Shown here piece by piece: positions 23,375 to 31,721 of a DNA stretch of 64,000 bases. The translations under genes were made by a program, and so were the position numbers. Where the stretch lies: assembly GCA_963830485.1 (NCBI GenBank), contig CAWHNE010000017.1, positions 98,239 to 162,238 on the forward strand, in the 5' to 3' direction. The first letter of the stretch is position 1. Each line of letters starts with the position of its first letter. The DNA is from CAIWHR01 sp963830485 (GTDB taxonomy: Bacteria; Pseudomonadota; Gammaproteobacteria; Burkholderiales; Casimicrobiaceae). The notes below the pieces were generated by a model, which had not been told where the DNA came from, searched no databases, and was given only the letters and a program-made list of their open reading frames with translations.

Positions 23375-25651
23375 TCAGGCGACGCGCGCCGCGACGTCCA
23401 CGACCGCGAGCGCCGTCAGGTTGACGAGCCGCCGCACGGTGGCCGACGGCGTCGCGATCAGCACCGGCTTGCGCGCGCCGAGCAGGATCGGCCCGATCGT
23501 CACGCCTTCGCCGCCGGTGATCTTCAGCAGATTGAACGAGATGTTGGCCGCATCGAGATTTGGCATCACGAGCAGGTTCGCTTCGCCCTTCAACGTCGAA
23601 TCCGGATGCACGCGGCTTCGGATCGCTTCGGACAGCGCCGCGTCGCCGTGCATCTCGCCGTCCATCTCGAGCCCCGGTGCGCGCTCGGCGAGGAGCCGCC
23701 GCGCCTCGCGCATCTTGCGCGCCGATTTCGAGTCGTCGCTGCCGAAGTTCGAGTGCGAGACGAGCGCCACGCGCGGCACGAGGCCAAAGCGGCGCACGCC
23801 GTCGGCCGCGAGCAACGCGATCTCGACGAGGCGCGCCGCCGACGGATTGCGGTTCACGTACGTATCGCAGATGAAGAGCGTCCGGTTCGGCAGGAGCAAC
23901 CCGTTCATTGCGGCAAAGACCGGCGCGTCCGGCCGCTGGCCGATGACGTCAGTTACGTGGCGGAGGTGCGCCTGGTACTTGCCCACCGTCCCGCACAAGA
24001 GCGCGTCGCACTCGCCCATGTGCAAGAGCAGCGCGCCGATCAGCGATGGCTTGCGCAGCACCGCCTCCTTCGCGTCCTCGGGCGAGATCCCGTTTCGTCC
24101 CATCAACTGGTAGTAGAGCTGCCAGGTCGCCTTGTAGCGCGGATCCTTGTTGATGTTGACGAGATCGAAGTCGCGGCCGGCGGAAAGGCGCAGCCCGAAC
24201 TTCTCGACCCGCGCTGCGATCACTTCCGGGCGGCCGATAAGCATCGGCCGCGCGAGGCCTTCGTCGACGACGACCTGCACGGCGCGCAGCACGCGCTCCT
24301 CCTCGCCCTCGGCGTAGACGACCTTGCGCGGCGCGCGCTTCGCGTTGTCGAAGACCGGCTTCATGATGAGGCCGGAGTGCCAGATGAACTGCGAGAGCCG
24401 ATCGCGGTAGGCGTCGAGGTCCGCGATCGGACGCGTGGCGACGCCGGACTCCATCGCTGCCTTCGCCACCGCGAGCGGCACCATCACCATGAGCCGGGTG
24501 TCGAACGGCTTGGGGATCAGGTACTCGGGCCCGAACGACAGCGCCTCGCCCGCGTAGGCCTGCGCGACGACGTCGGAGAGCTCCGCGTGAGCGAGCTCGG
24601 CGATCGCGCGCATGCACGCGAGCTTCATCCCTTCGGTGATCGACGTCGCGCCGACGTCGAGCGCGCCGCGGAAGATGAACGGGAAGCAGAGCACGTTGTT
24701 GACCTGGTTCGGATAGTCGGACCGTCCCGTTGCGATGATCGCGTCGGGGCGCACTTCCTTCGCGAGCTCGGGGCGGATCTCCGGTTCCGGGTTCGCGAGC
24801 GCCAGGATCAGCGGGTCCTTCGCCATGGCCTTCACCATGTCCTGCGTAAGCACGCCAGGGCCCGAAAGGCCCAGGAAGATGTCGGCGCCGCGGATCGCGT
24901 CGGCGAGTGTCCGGTCCTTCGTCGCGCGCGCGTAGCGCGCCTTGTTCTCCTCCATCGGCGTGTCGCGGCCCTCGAAGATCACGCCCTTGCTGTCGCAGAC
25001 GATCACGTTCTCGCGCCTGAGGCCCACGCCGACCATGAGATCGAGGCACGCGATCGCCGCCGCGCCGGCGCCCGAGCAGACGAGCTTCACCTTCGCGACG
25101 TCCTTGCCGACGACCTTGAGCCCGTTGACGATCGACGCGCCGGCAACGATCGCGGTGCCGTGCTGGTCGTCGTGGAACACGGGAATCTTCATGCGCTCGC
25201 GGAGCTTGCGCTCGATGTAGAAGCAGTCGGGCGCCTTGATGTCCTCGAGGTTGATCCCGCCGAACGTCGGCTCGAGCCGCGCGATCGTCTTCACCATCTC
25301 GTCCGGGTCGGTCTCGGCGAGCTCGATGTCGAAGACGTCGATGCCGGCGAACTTCTTGAAGAGACACGCCTTCCCCTCCATCACCGGCTTGCCCGCGAGC
25401 GGACCGATGTTGCCCAGGCCGAGCACGGCGGTGCCGTTGGTGACGACGGCGACCAGGTTGCCGCGCGAGGTGAGCGTGCGCGCCTCGGCCGGTTCCGCGA
25501 CGATCGCGTCGCACGCGGCGGCCACGCCGGGCGAGTACGCGAGCGCGAGATCGTGCTGGTTGATGAGGACCTTTGTCGGGGTCACGGAGATCTTGCCGGG
25601 GGTCGGCGTCCGGTGGTACTCGAGCGCGGCGATCCGCAACTGCTCGTCCAT
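23375..25651 (-). CDS. maeB: NADP-dependent malic enzyme with C-terminal phosphotransacetylase-like domain
   Basis: This 758-residue protein starts MDEQLRIAALEYHRTPTPGK after an AGGAGG ribosome site; the length is that of MaeB. It decarboxylates malate to pyruvate with NADP. The malic domain (about 1-420) shows KISVTPTKVLINQHDLALAYSPGVA, GNIGPLAGKPVMEGKA, and FHDDQHGTAIVAGASIVNGLK. The NAD(P) site follows (VCSGAGAAAIACLDLMV). The C-terminal part (about 430-758) is a PTA_PTB domain that usually lacks catalysis and binds acetyl-CoA or similar effectors. A frame extending to 25930 reads through the upstream repeat region and is rejected. The gene stands alone between two repeat-rich spacers. Confidence 0.95.
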   Translation of the reverse strand: MDEQLRIAALEYHRTPTPGKISVTPTKVLINQHDLALAYSPGVAAACDAIVAEPAEARTLTSRGNLVAVVTNGTAVLGLGNIGPLAGKPVMEGKACLFKKFAGIDVFDIELAETDPDEMVKTIARLEPTFGGINLEDIKAPDCFYIERKLRERMKIPVFHDDQHGTAIVAGASIVNGLKVVGKDVAKVKLVCSGAGAAAIACLDLMVGVGLRRENVIVCDSKGVIFEGRDTPMEENKARYARATKDRTLADAIRGADIFLGLSGPGVLTQDMVKAMAKDPLILALANPEPEIRPELAKEVRPDAIIATGRSDYPNQVNNVLCFPFIFRGALDVGATSITEGMKLACMRAIAELAHAELSDVVAQAYAGEALSFGPEYLIPKPFDTRLMVMVPLAVAKAAMESGVATRPIADLDAYRDRLSQFIWHSGLIMKPVFDNAKRAPRKVVYAEGEEERVLRAVQVVVDEGLARPMLIGRPEVIAARVEKFGLRLSAGRDFDLVNINKDPRYKATWQLYYQLMGRNGISPEDAKEAVLRKPSLIGALLLHMGECDALLCGTVGKYQAHLRHVTDVIGQRPDAPVFAAMNGLLLPNRTLFICDTYVNRNPSAARLVEIALLAADGVRRFGLVPRVALVSHSNFGSDDSKSARKMREARRLLAERAPGLEMDGEMHGDAALSEAIRSRVHPDSTLKGEANLLVMPNLDAANISFNLLKITGGEGVTIGPILLGARKPVLIATPSATVRRLVNLTALAVVDVAARVA

Positions 25652-26040
25652 GTTGCCTCCTACGGGACCCGCATTCGGGCGCGGGTCCCTTATCAAAGCA
25701 CGGCCGGCCGGTTTGCGGAAGCGGCGCGAGCGGCGAGCCGGAGGCCGACAGCACGGCACCACGAATTGCCGCGTCGGTGCGGAGGCCGAACCGGCGCGAA
25801 GCGCCCAGGGGGAGCGAGCGATCGCGAGTAGCGACGCGAGCCGAGGAGCAGGGGCCCCGCGCGGTCTCATCGCGCGGGGATGCGACTTGGGCGAGCCGGC
25901 GCAGCGAGGCCGACTCCGCGGCCCACGCATTGAACGGCAGCGCGGAGGCCGAGGCCGCAGGCGGCCGACAACTCAGGCGAATGATCAACGGCGGCGGCGC
26001 GGAGGCCGCTGCCCACGGTCGCCGCGGACGGGCCGACGCG
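25652..26040. repeat. Repeat-rich spacer upstream of maeB
   Basis: No gene is seen in 389 bases. The spacer has the units GCGAAGCGCCCAGGGGGAGC and GAGCAGGGGCCCC...GGGGATGCGA. The second unit is the reverse complement of the element at 23158-23194 with a different loop. Together with the spacer on the other side these look like members of a dispersed palindromic family. Confidence 0.7.
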
Positions 26041-26757
26041 CTACATCACGCCCGGCGCGCCGAGATACGCGCGCCGCAGCCTGGGATCGGCCAGCAGCGT
26101 GTCGCGGTCGCCCTCGGCTACGATGCGTCCTTCCTCCAGCACGCAGGCGCGGGTCGCGACGTCGAGCGCCCGCGCGACGTTCTGCTCGACGAGCAGGATC
26201 GATACGCCGTCGGCGTGGATCGCGCGCACGATCTCGAACATCTCGACGACGATGAGCGGCGAGAGGCCGAGCGACGGCTCGTCGAGCAAGAGGAGCCGCG
26301 GCCGCGCCATCAGCGCGCGCGCGATCGCGAGCATCTGCTGCTGGCCGCCGGAAAGCGCACCGGCCGGCGCGTCGAGACGCTGCGCAAGCGCGGGAAAGAG
26401 CTCGCACATCCGCGCGAGCGAGCGCGACCGCTCGCGGCGCGCCGCAGGAACGAGACTTCCCATCTCGAGGTTCTCGCGGACCGTCATCCGCGTGAACAGG
26501 CGCCGGCCCTCGGGCACCACGGCTATCCCCGAGGCGATGAAGCGATGCGGCGGCAGCACGGAGAGATCGATGCCGTCGAACGTCAGCGTTCCCGCTCGAA
26601 TCGGCAGGAGGCCGGCGACCGCGTTGACGAGCGTACTCTTGCCGGCCCCGTTCGCACCAACGACGCACACGAGCTCGCCTTGCGCCACGGATAGCGAGAC
26701 GCCGGCGAGTGCGCGCGCCTGGCCGTAGCCGACATCGATGCCGCGCGCCTCAAGCAT
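26041..26757 (-). CDS. livF: Branched-chain-type ABC transporter ATP-binding protein LivF
   Basis: This 238-residue ATPase starts MLEARGIDVGYGQARALAGV. It has Walker A VGANGAGKST, signature LSGGQQQMLAIAR and Walker B LLLLDEPSLGLSP, followed by the LivF-like VEMFEIVRAIHADGVSILLVEQ. It powers uptake together with the LivM-LivG fusion, whose stop codon it overlaps by 8 bases. The genes run dioxygenase, binding protein, livH, livMG, livF on one strand, so it is the last gene of the unit. The cargo is unknown; the dioxygenase suggests an aromatic compound rather than an amino acid. Confidence 0.92.
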   Translation of the reverse strand: MLEARGIDVGYGQARALAGVSLSVAQGELVCVVGANGAGKSTLVNAVAGLLPIRAGTLTFDGIDLSVLPPHRFIASGIAVVPEGRRLFTRMTVRENLEMGSLVPAARRERSRSLARMCELFPALAQRLDAPAGALSGGQQQMLAIARALMARPRLLLLDEPSLGLSPLIVVEMFEIVRAIHADGVSILLVEQNVARALDVATRACVLEEGRIVAEGDRDTLLADPRLRRAYLGAPGVM

Positions 26758-28498
26758 GCACCGGTCCGCCCAGGTAGGCGGTGACGACCGCCGGCTCCTG
26801 CATCACCTGCGCCGCGTCGCCTGCGGCGATGACGTCGCCGTGGTTCAGGACGACGATCCGGTCGGCAAGCGCAAGCACGGCACGCATCACGTGCTCGACC
26901 AGCACGATCGTCGTGCCCTGCCGCCGGATGTCGAGTACGAGGTCGACCGCGCTGTCGATCTCGGCGGGATTCAGGCCCGACAGCACCTCGTCCAGGAGCA
27001 CGAGCTCGGGTCGGAACGCGAGCGCCCGCGCGAGCTCGAGGAACTTCCGTTGGTGCAGGTTGAGCTCGTCGGGCCGCGCCTGCGCCTTCGCGGCGAGGCC
27101 CGTGAACTCGAGCCAGCGCGCGGCCTCGCGCTCGGCCGCTGTGCGAGTGAGTGTCGCGCCGCCGAACATCGCCGCGACCAGAACATTGTCGCCGACAGTG
27201 AGCTCGCCCCATGGCCGCGGAATCTGGTAGGTGCGTGCGATGCCCGCGCGCGCGATTCGGTGCGCGGGCCATCCGCCGATCTCGCGGCCGCGAAACGCGA
27301 TGCGACCCGCGTCGGGACGGTAATGGCCGCTGACGACGTTGATCAGCGTCGACTTGCCCGAGCCGTTCGGCCCGAGGAGACCCAGTACCTCGCCCTCGCG
27401 CACGTCGAGCGTGACACGGCGCAGCGCCTGCACGCCCTGGAACGCCTTCGCGACGTCCACGACCTCGAGCAGGATGGAAGCGTGCGTCCGCGCAGGAACG
27501 CCCGGCTCCGCCGCCGCGACGGCCCCGGGCCGCGCGGTCGCGTGCCGGAGTGCCGGGGGCTGTGCGTCGACGCGCCGCCACCGTCCGAGCAGCCCCTGCG
27601 GCATGAACAGGATCACGAGGATCAGGACGAGGCCGACGACCGCCTTGCCGGCGATCGCGTAATCGCCGGCGGTGAACGCGTACATGAGCGCCGTGATCGC
27701 CGCTGCGCCGAGTGCCGGACCCGCCCAGTGCCGCGTGCCGCCGAGCACGCTCATCAGCACGACGGTGAGCGGCACCGTGATCGAGAACGTCTCGCCGACC
27801 GTCACGTACGAGACGAAGAGCGCATAGATGCCGCCCGCGACCGCGGCGAGCGCGCTCGACAGCGCGAAGGCGACGAGCTTGAACCGGAACGTCGGCACGC
27901 CCATCACCTCGGCGACGTCCTCGTCGTCGTGGATCGCGAAAAGGCCCCGGCCGAGCCGCGAGCGCCGGACGAGATACGCGATCGCGAGCGTCGCGTACGC
28001 GAGCGCGAGGGCGAGCAGGTAGAACGTCGAAGACGCCGTCGGCCCAAGCGTCGGCAGTGACACTGCGCTCAGGTAGACGCCGGGGCCGCCGTCGATCGGC
28101 GTGTTGAGGATGACCGTCGCCAGCACGAACGTGACCGCGAGGGTGAGCAGCGCAAAGAGCTCGCCGCGCACGCGCCGCACCCGGAAGACGACCGCACCGA
28201 TCGCGAGCGCGAGGAGCGCGGCCACCGCCGCAGCCGCGGGCAGCGTCCACAGGAACGGCACGTCATAGTGCGCCGCGAGCGTGGCCGTCGTGTAGACGCC
28301 GGCGCCGAAGAATGCGCCGTGCCCGAACGACAGATAGCCCGAGTAGCCCGACAGGATGTTCCACGAGGTGGCGAGCACCATCCAGTGGAACACGAGATAG
28401 AGAAACGTCTCGTAGAACGGTGGCAGACCGAGCAGCGGCACCAGGGCAAGCGCCGCGGCGAGCGCCGTGAGCAACCCCACCACCCGCACCGCACTCAC
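26750..28498 (-). CDS. livM-livG: LivM-LivG fusion: ABC permease joined to ATP-binding domain
   Basis: This 582-residue protein with a GTG start overlaps livH by 4 bases (GTGA). Residues about 1-310 are a LivM permease with about 9 membrane segments (FHWMVLATSWNILSGYSGYLSFGHGAFFG, ILFMPQGLLGRWR). A Pro/Ala-rich linker (about 310-340) leads to the LivG ATPase: Walker A GLLGPNGSGKST, Walker B LVLLDEVLSGLNPAE, and VLVEHVMRAVLALADRIVVLNHG. The signature region reads LNLHQRKFLELARAL and not the usual LSxGQ, as in some LivG-type proteins. The fusion enforces 1:1 assembly of membrane and ATPase parts. Confidence 0.92.
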   Translation of the reverse strand: MSAVRVVGLLTALAAALALVPLLGLPPFYETFLYLVFHWMVLATSWNILSGYSGYLSFGHGAFFGAGVYTTATLAAHYDVPFLWTLPAAAAVAALLALAIGAVVFRVRRVRGELFALLTLAVTFVLATVILNTPIDGGPGVYLSAVSLPTLGPTASSTFYLLALALAYATLAIAYLVRRSRLGRGLFAIHDDEDVAEVMGVPTFRFKLVAFALSSALAAVAGGIYALFVSYVTVGETFSITVPLTVVLMSVLGGTRHWAGPALGAAAITALMYAFTAGDYAIAGKAVVGLVLILVILFMPQGLLGRWRRVDAQPPALRHATARPGAVAAAEPGVPARTHASILLEVVDVAKAFQGVQALRRVTLDVREGEVLGLLGPNGSGKSTLINVVSGHYRPDAGRIAFRGREIGGWPAHRIARAGIARTYQIPRPWGELTVGDNVLVAAMFGGATLTRTAAEREAARWLEFTGLAAKAQARPDELNLHQRKFLELARALAFRPELVLLDEVLSGLNPAEIDSAVDLVLDIRRQGTTIVLVEHVMRAVLALADRIVVLNHGDVIAAGDAAQVMQEPAVVTAYLGGPVHA

Positions 28499-29352
28499 GC
28501 CTTATCCGGCCTCAGGATCAGGAGCAGGATCAGGAGCGAGAACGAAACGACGGGCGCCCAAGAAGGCGCGGTCACCGCCATCGTCACGGCTTCGCTCACT
28601 CCGATCACGATGCCCGCCACCAGCGGCCCGAGCGCCCGTCCCGGCCCGCCCATCATCACGACCGCGAAGATGACGCCGATCCACGCGTAGATCTGCGCCG
28701 GCGCGAGCGTCTGTGACAGCGCGAGGCACAGCCCCGCCGCGCCGGCGAGCGCCGCGGCCGCACCCGAGACCAGGTACGAGAGCCGCCGCTCGTCGACGCC
28801 GAACGCGCGCGCAACGGGTGGATCCTCCGCCACCGCGCGCATCGCGCGCCCCACGTCGGTATAACGCAGCACCGCCCAGGCGAGGAGCGACAGCGCGATC
28901 GCGATGACGAGCGTGAGGAGCTCGGGCAGCGGCACGAACAGCGTACCGATCCGGAAGCGAACATCGGCGTAACCCGATTCGAGCCGGCGGAAGTCCGCGG
29001 TCCAGATCGACTGGATCACGGTCTCGACGATGACGGTGAAGCCGAACGTGACGAGCAGCGAGTTGAGCGGGCTCACACGGAAGCGCGCGAACAACCACTG
29101 CATCGCCGCGCCGAGTACGAAGAACGACGGGGCGATCAAGGCGAGCGTGAGCAGCGGGTCCATCCCGCCGACGGTCGCAAGGTGGTAAGTGAGATACGCG
29201 CCGAGGAACGCGAGCGCGAAATGCGCGAGGTTGATCTGTCCGAGCAGCCCCCACGCGAGACTCAAGCCCAGCCCGAGGAGTCCGTAGAGCGCGCCGATGA
29301 ACACACCCGAAAGGACGGCCTGCCCAAGGAGCGTGGGCCCGGGCAGATTCAT
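28495..29352 (-). CDS. livH: Branched-chain-type ABC permease LivH
   Basis: This 285-residue integral membrane protein has about 8 hydrophobic segments. LivH hallmarks are GALYGLLGLGLSLAWGLLGQINLAHFALAFLGAYLTY, RAMRAVAEDPPVARAFGVDERRLSYLVSGAAAALAG and IGVIFAVVMMGGPGRALGPLVAGIVIG. With LivM it forms the membrane pore of the importer. It starts 21 bases after the binding-protein stop and overlaps the livMG start. The substrate is inferred from its neighbours only. Confidence 0.92.
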   Translation of the reverse strand: MNLPGPTLLGQAVLSGVFIGALYGLLGLGLSLAWGLLGQINLAHFALAFLGAYLTYHLATVGGMDPLLTLALIAPSFFVLGAAMQWLFARFRVSPLNSLLVTFGFTVIVETVIQSIWTADFRRLESGYADVRFRIGTLFVPLPELLTLVIAIALSLLAWAVLRYTDVGRAMRAVAEDPPVARAFGVDERRLSYLVSGAAAALAGAAGLCLALSQTLAPAQIYAWIGVIFAVVMMGGPGRALGPLVAGIVIGVSEAVTMAVTAPSWAPVVSFSLLILLLILRPDKA

Positions 29353-29373
29353 TGCGTAGGCTGCGCTCGAGTG

Positions 29374-30579
29374 TCAGGGCACGATCAGCTTCGCGCCGGG
29401 CGCGGCGACCTCTTTTGGCCACACGACGACCCAGCGACCGTTCTGCACCTGCTTCACGCGCATCAGGTCGTCGCCGTAGTTGTTGGGGCCGTTGAAGCGC
29501 AGCACACCCTGGATCGTGCCGACCTGGTTCTTCTTGAGCCACGCGGCGAGCACCTTGTCGTCGAGGCTCTTCGTCGCGATGATCGCCGCTTCGAGGACCT
29601 GCCACGCCGAATACGACGCGGCCGCCTGCGTGTCGACCGCAGTGTCGGGGAGCCCCGCTTTCGCGGCGCGCTCGTTGAACACCTTGATGAACGCCTCGGC
29701 CTGCGGGTTGCTCGTGAACGGCGGATGCTCTTCGAAGATCGTTCCCGCGAGCGCGTAATTCGCGTCGGGTGACTTGACCATCGGGCCCGGCGCCGGATAC
29801 AGGTAGAACTGTTCCTTCGGCATGTAGTCGATCTTCTTCATCGCCTCGATCAGCTGGTTGCCTTCGAGGCCGAGTGCGCCGACCCACAGGAAATCCGGGT
29901 TCGCTTCCTTGATCCGCGCGGCGATCGGGCCGTACTCGCGGTTGCCGAACTCCCATTCGAGGAACAGCACCTCCTTCACGCCGCGCTTCTTCGCGACCTC
30001 GCGCGCGCCGAGCGACATGAAGTGCACGCTCGGGAACTTGCTCGTGACCACGGCGATCGTCTTCGGCGGCTTCGGCGATGCGGCGAGCGCGTCCAGCACC
30101 GTGTTGGGAAACGTGTTCTGCGGCTCGGGGCCGAGCGACCACGTCGGGAAATGCCGCTCGTACTTCGCCATGTTCGGGATCCCGAACGTGTGGTGGATCA
30201 GGAGCTTGTCGTAGCGCTGCGCGACGCCCATCGCCGAGAGGATCGCGCCGGTCGCGTACGGGCCCAGGATCAGGTCGACCTTGTCGACGGTGATCAACTG
30301 CTCGTAGAGCGTGCGCGCGAGATCGGGCTTCGACTGGTCGTCGCGGACGATCCACTCGACGGGACGGCCGAGGAGCCCGTTCTTCGCGTTCAGTTGGTCG
30401 ACGTAGATCTCGCCGACGATCTTATGGACCTGGCCCGTCGCGGCGAGGGGGCCGGTCAGCGCGAGCGTACTGCCGATGCGGATCGGCTTGCCCGAAGGCG
30501 CGGCGAGCGCAGCGGCGCCGAAGGCGGCGAGCGCGAGGGCTGTGACGACGGCGGCAACGCTGCGCGTGAACACGTTCAT
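29374..30579 (-). CDS. ABC transporter substrate-binding protein, Liv/amide type
   Basis: This 401-residue exported protein starts MNVFTRSVAAVVTALALAAFG (ATG 30579) with a signal peptide. The type I periplasmic binding fold reads IRIGSTLALTGPLAATGQVHKIVGEIYVDQLNAKNGLLG near the N-terminus and DLILGPYATGAILSAMGVAQ. It should deliver the ligand to LivH/LivMG. A frame that extends to 31695 overlaps the dioxygenase gene in another frame and is rejected. The gene follows the dioxygenase gene after 71 bases and precedes livH. Confidence 0.92.
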   Translation of the reverse strand: MNVFTRSVAAVVTALALAAFGAAALAAPSGKPIRIGSTLALTGPLAATGQVHKIVGEIYVDQLNAKNGLLGRPVEWIVRDDQSKPDLARTLYEQLITVDKVDLILGPYATGAILSAMGVAQRYDKLLIHHTFGIPNMAKYERHFPTWSLGPEPQNTFPNTVLDALAASPKPPKTIAVVTSKFPSVHFMSLGAREVAKKRGVKEVLFLEWEFGNREYGPIAARIKEANPDFLWVGALGLEGNQLIEAMKKIDYMPKEQFYLYPAPGPMVKSPDANYALAGTIFEEHPPFTSNPQAEAFIKVFNERAAKAGLPDTAVDTQAAASYSAWQVLEAAIIATKSLDDKVLAAWLKKNQVGTIQGVLRFNGPNNYGDDLMRVKQVQNGRWVVVWPKEVAAPGAKLIVP

Positions 30580-30650
30580 GGTCTTCCTCCCTGCGTTGGT
30601 TCGAAGCGACGGCCGTCCGGCAGCGGCGCCGATCCGTGCGGCCGATTCGG

Positions 30651-31619
30651 CTACGCCGCCCGTCGCGCTGCCGTCTCGTGGTTCTGGATGAAGTAGTCGG
30701 GGGGCGCGGGGCCCCACAGGTAGAAGGAGTCCTCGGGCGGATGGTCCTGCGCGCGCCAGTCGAGGTCGGCCGGAATGAAGTCGATGTCGTGCGAGTACTC
30801 GGCGAAGCTGCCCCACGGGTCGCGCGCGTAGTAGAAGTAGTTCGAGCCGAGCACGTGCCGGCCCACGCCCCATCCGTACGTATGGCCCTTGCCGACCATC
30901 TGCTCCATGCCACACCCGACCTCGTCGATCGACGCGACGTCCCAGCTCGAATGGTGGAGCCCCGGCCCGTCGGACTTCGCGAAGGCGAGCATGTGATGGT
31001 CGCTCGCGTGCGCACCGTACATGAACGCGATGCCGTCGCCGGAATGGTCGGCGAGCCGCAGGCCCAGCGTGTCGGCGTAGAACTTCCGCGACCGCGCCAC
31101 GTCGGAGGTGAACAGCAGCACGTGCGAGAGCCGCCGCGGACGTACCTTCGGCGCCTTCGAGCGCGCCGGCGCCGCACCCGCGCCGCGCGGCACGACCGGC
31201 GCCGCTGCGGCAACGGATTTCGAGGCCGGAGACACCTTCGGCGCGGCGAGCACGTGGACGAGCACGCCTTCCGGGTCGTGGAACCACAGGCCCGACGTCT
31301 CCGCCTGCGGATGCGCGTCGGCCATCTTCACCCCGAGCTGCACCAGGCGCTTTTCCAGCGCCCCCATGTCCTCCGCGAAGGCGCCGAAGGCGAGGTACTG
31401 AAGTCGTTTCGCCGCGCCGCCGCGCAACACCGTGCCCCAGCGGTGCGAATGGCCGACCGTGTGCAGGTGCAGCCGGTCGTCGCGGCGCTGCACCTCGAGG
31501 CCGAAGTCGTCGTAAAAGCGAGCCGCCGTGTCGAGATCGGGGACCGCAAAGACGAAGTGATCGAGCGAATGCACCGCGGTGACGCCGGCGCGCCGCGCGG
31601 TCGCGGATTCTGTTGCCAT
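30651..31619 (-). CDS. Extradiol (VOC-fold) dioxygenase
   Basis: This 322-residue protein has a GGAGGAGG ribosome site at ATG 31619. It has two vicinal-oxygen-chelate halves (starting HSLDHFVFAVPDLDTAARFYDDFG and RRLSHVLLFTSDVARSRKFYADTLG) separated by an Ala/Lys-rich linker at about 128-160. In the C-terminal half the three expected metal ligands can be placed: His in LSHVLLF, His in GLHHSSWDV and Glu in FAEYSHDID. This is the arrangement of type I extradiol dioxygenases such as catechol 2,3-dioxygenases. It opens the transporter operon, so the imported compound is probably ring-cleaved or its product is. The linker length is unusual. Confidence 0.88.
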   Translation of the reverse strand: MATESATARRAGVTAVHSLDHFVFAVPDLDTAARFYDDFGLEVQRRDDRLHLHTVGHSHRWGTVLRGGAAKRLQYLAFGAFAEDMGALEKRLVQLGVKMADAHPQAETSGLWFHDPEGVLVHVLAAPKVSPASKSVAAAAPVVPRGAGAAPARSKAPKVRPRRLSHVLLFTSDVARSRKFYADTLGLRLADHSGDGIAFMYGAHASDHHMLAFAKSDGPGLHHSSWDVASIDEVGCGMEQMVGKGHTYGWGVGRHVLGSNYFYYARDPWGSFAEYSHDIDFIPADLDWRAQDHPPEDSFYLWGPAPPDYFIQNHETAARRAA

Positions 31620-31721
31620 GCCTCCTCCTCACCGCACTTCTTGTGCAGCGATCATAGCACCGGACGCGGGAGTACCATAGCGGCGCCCGCCCCATTTCTG
31701 CAATCCGGCACCACCCCTTCG

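Noticed and set aside
23099..25831. 910-codon open frame antisense to maeB
   Set aside because: Low-complexity Arg/Ala/His composition without domains; the minus-strand frame is a clear malic enzyme. Long antisense frames are expected at this GC content.
26750..28498. LivM-LivG fusion as an artefact of an extra base
   Set aside because: Both domains are in one frame with a continuous Pro/Ala-rich linker and no missing conserved sequence, so the fusion looks genuine; only read data could exclude an error.
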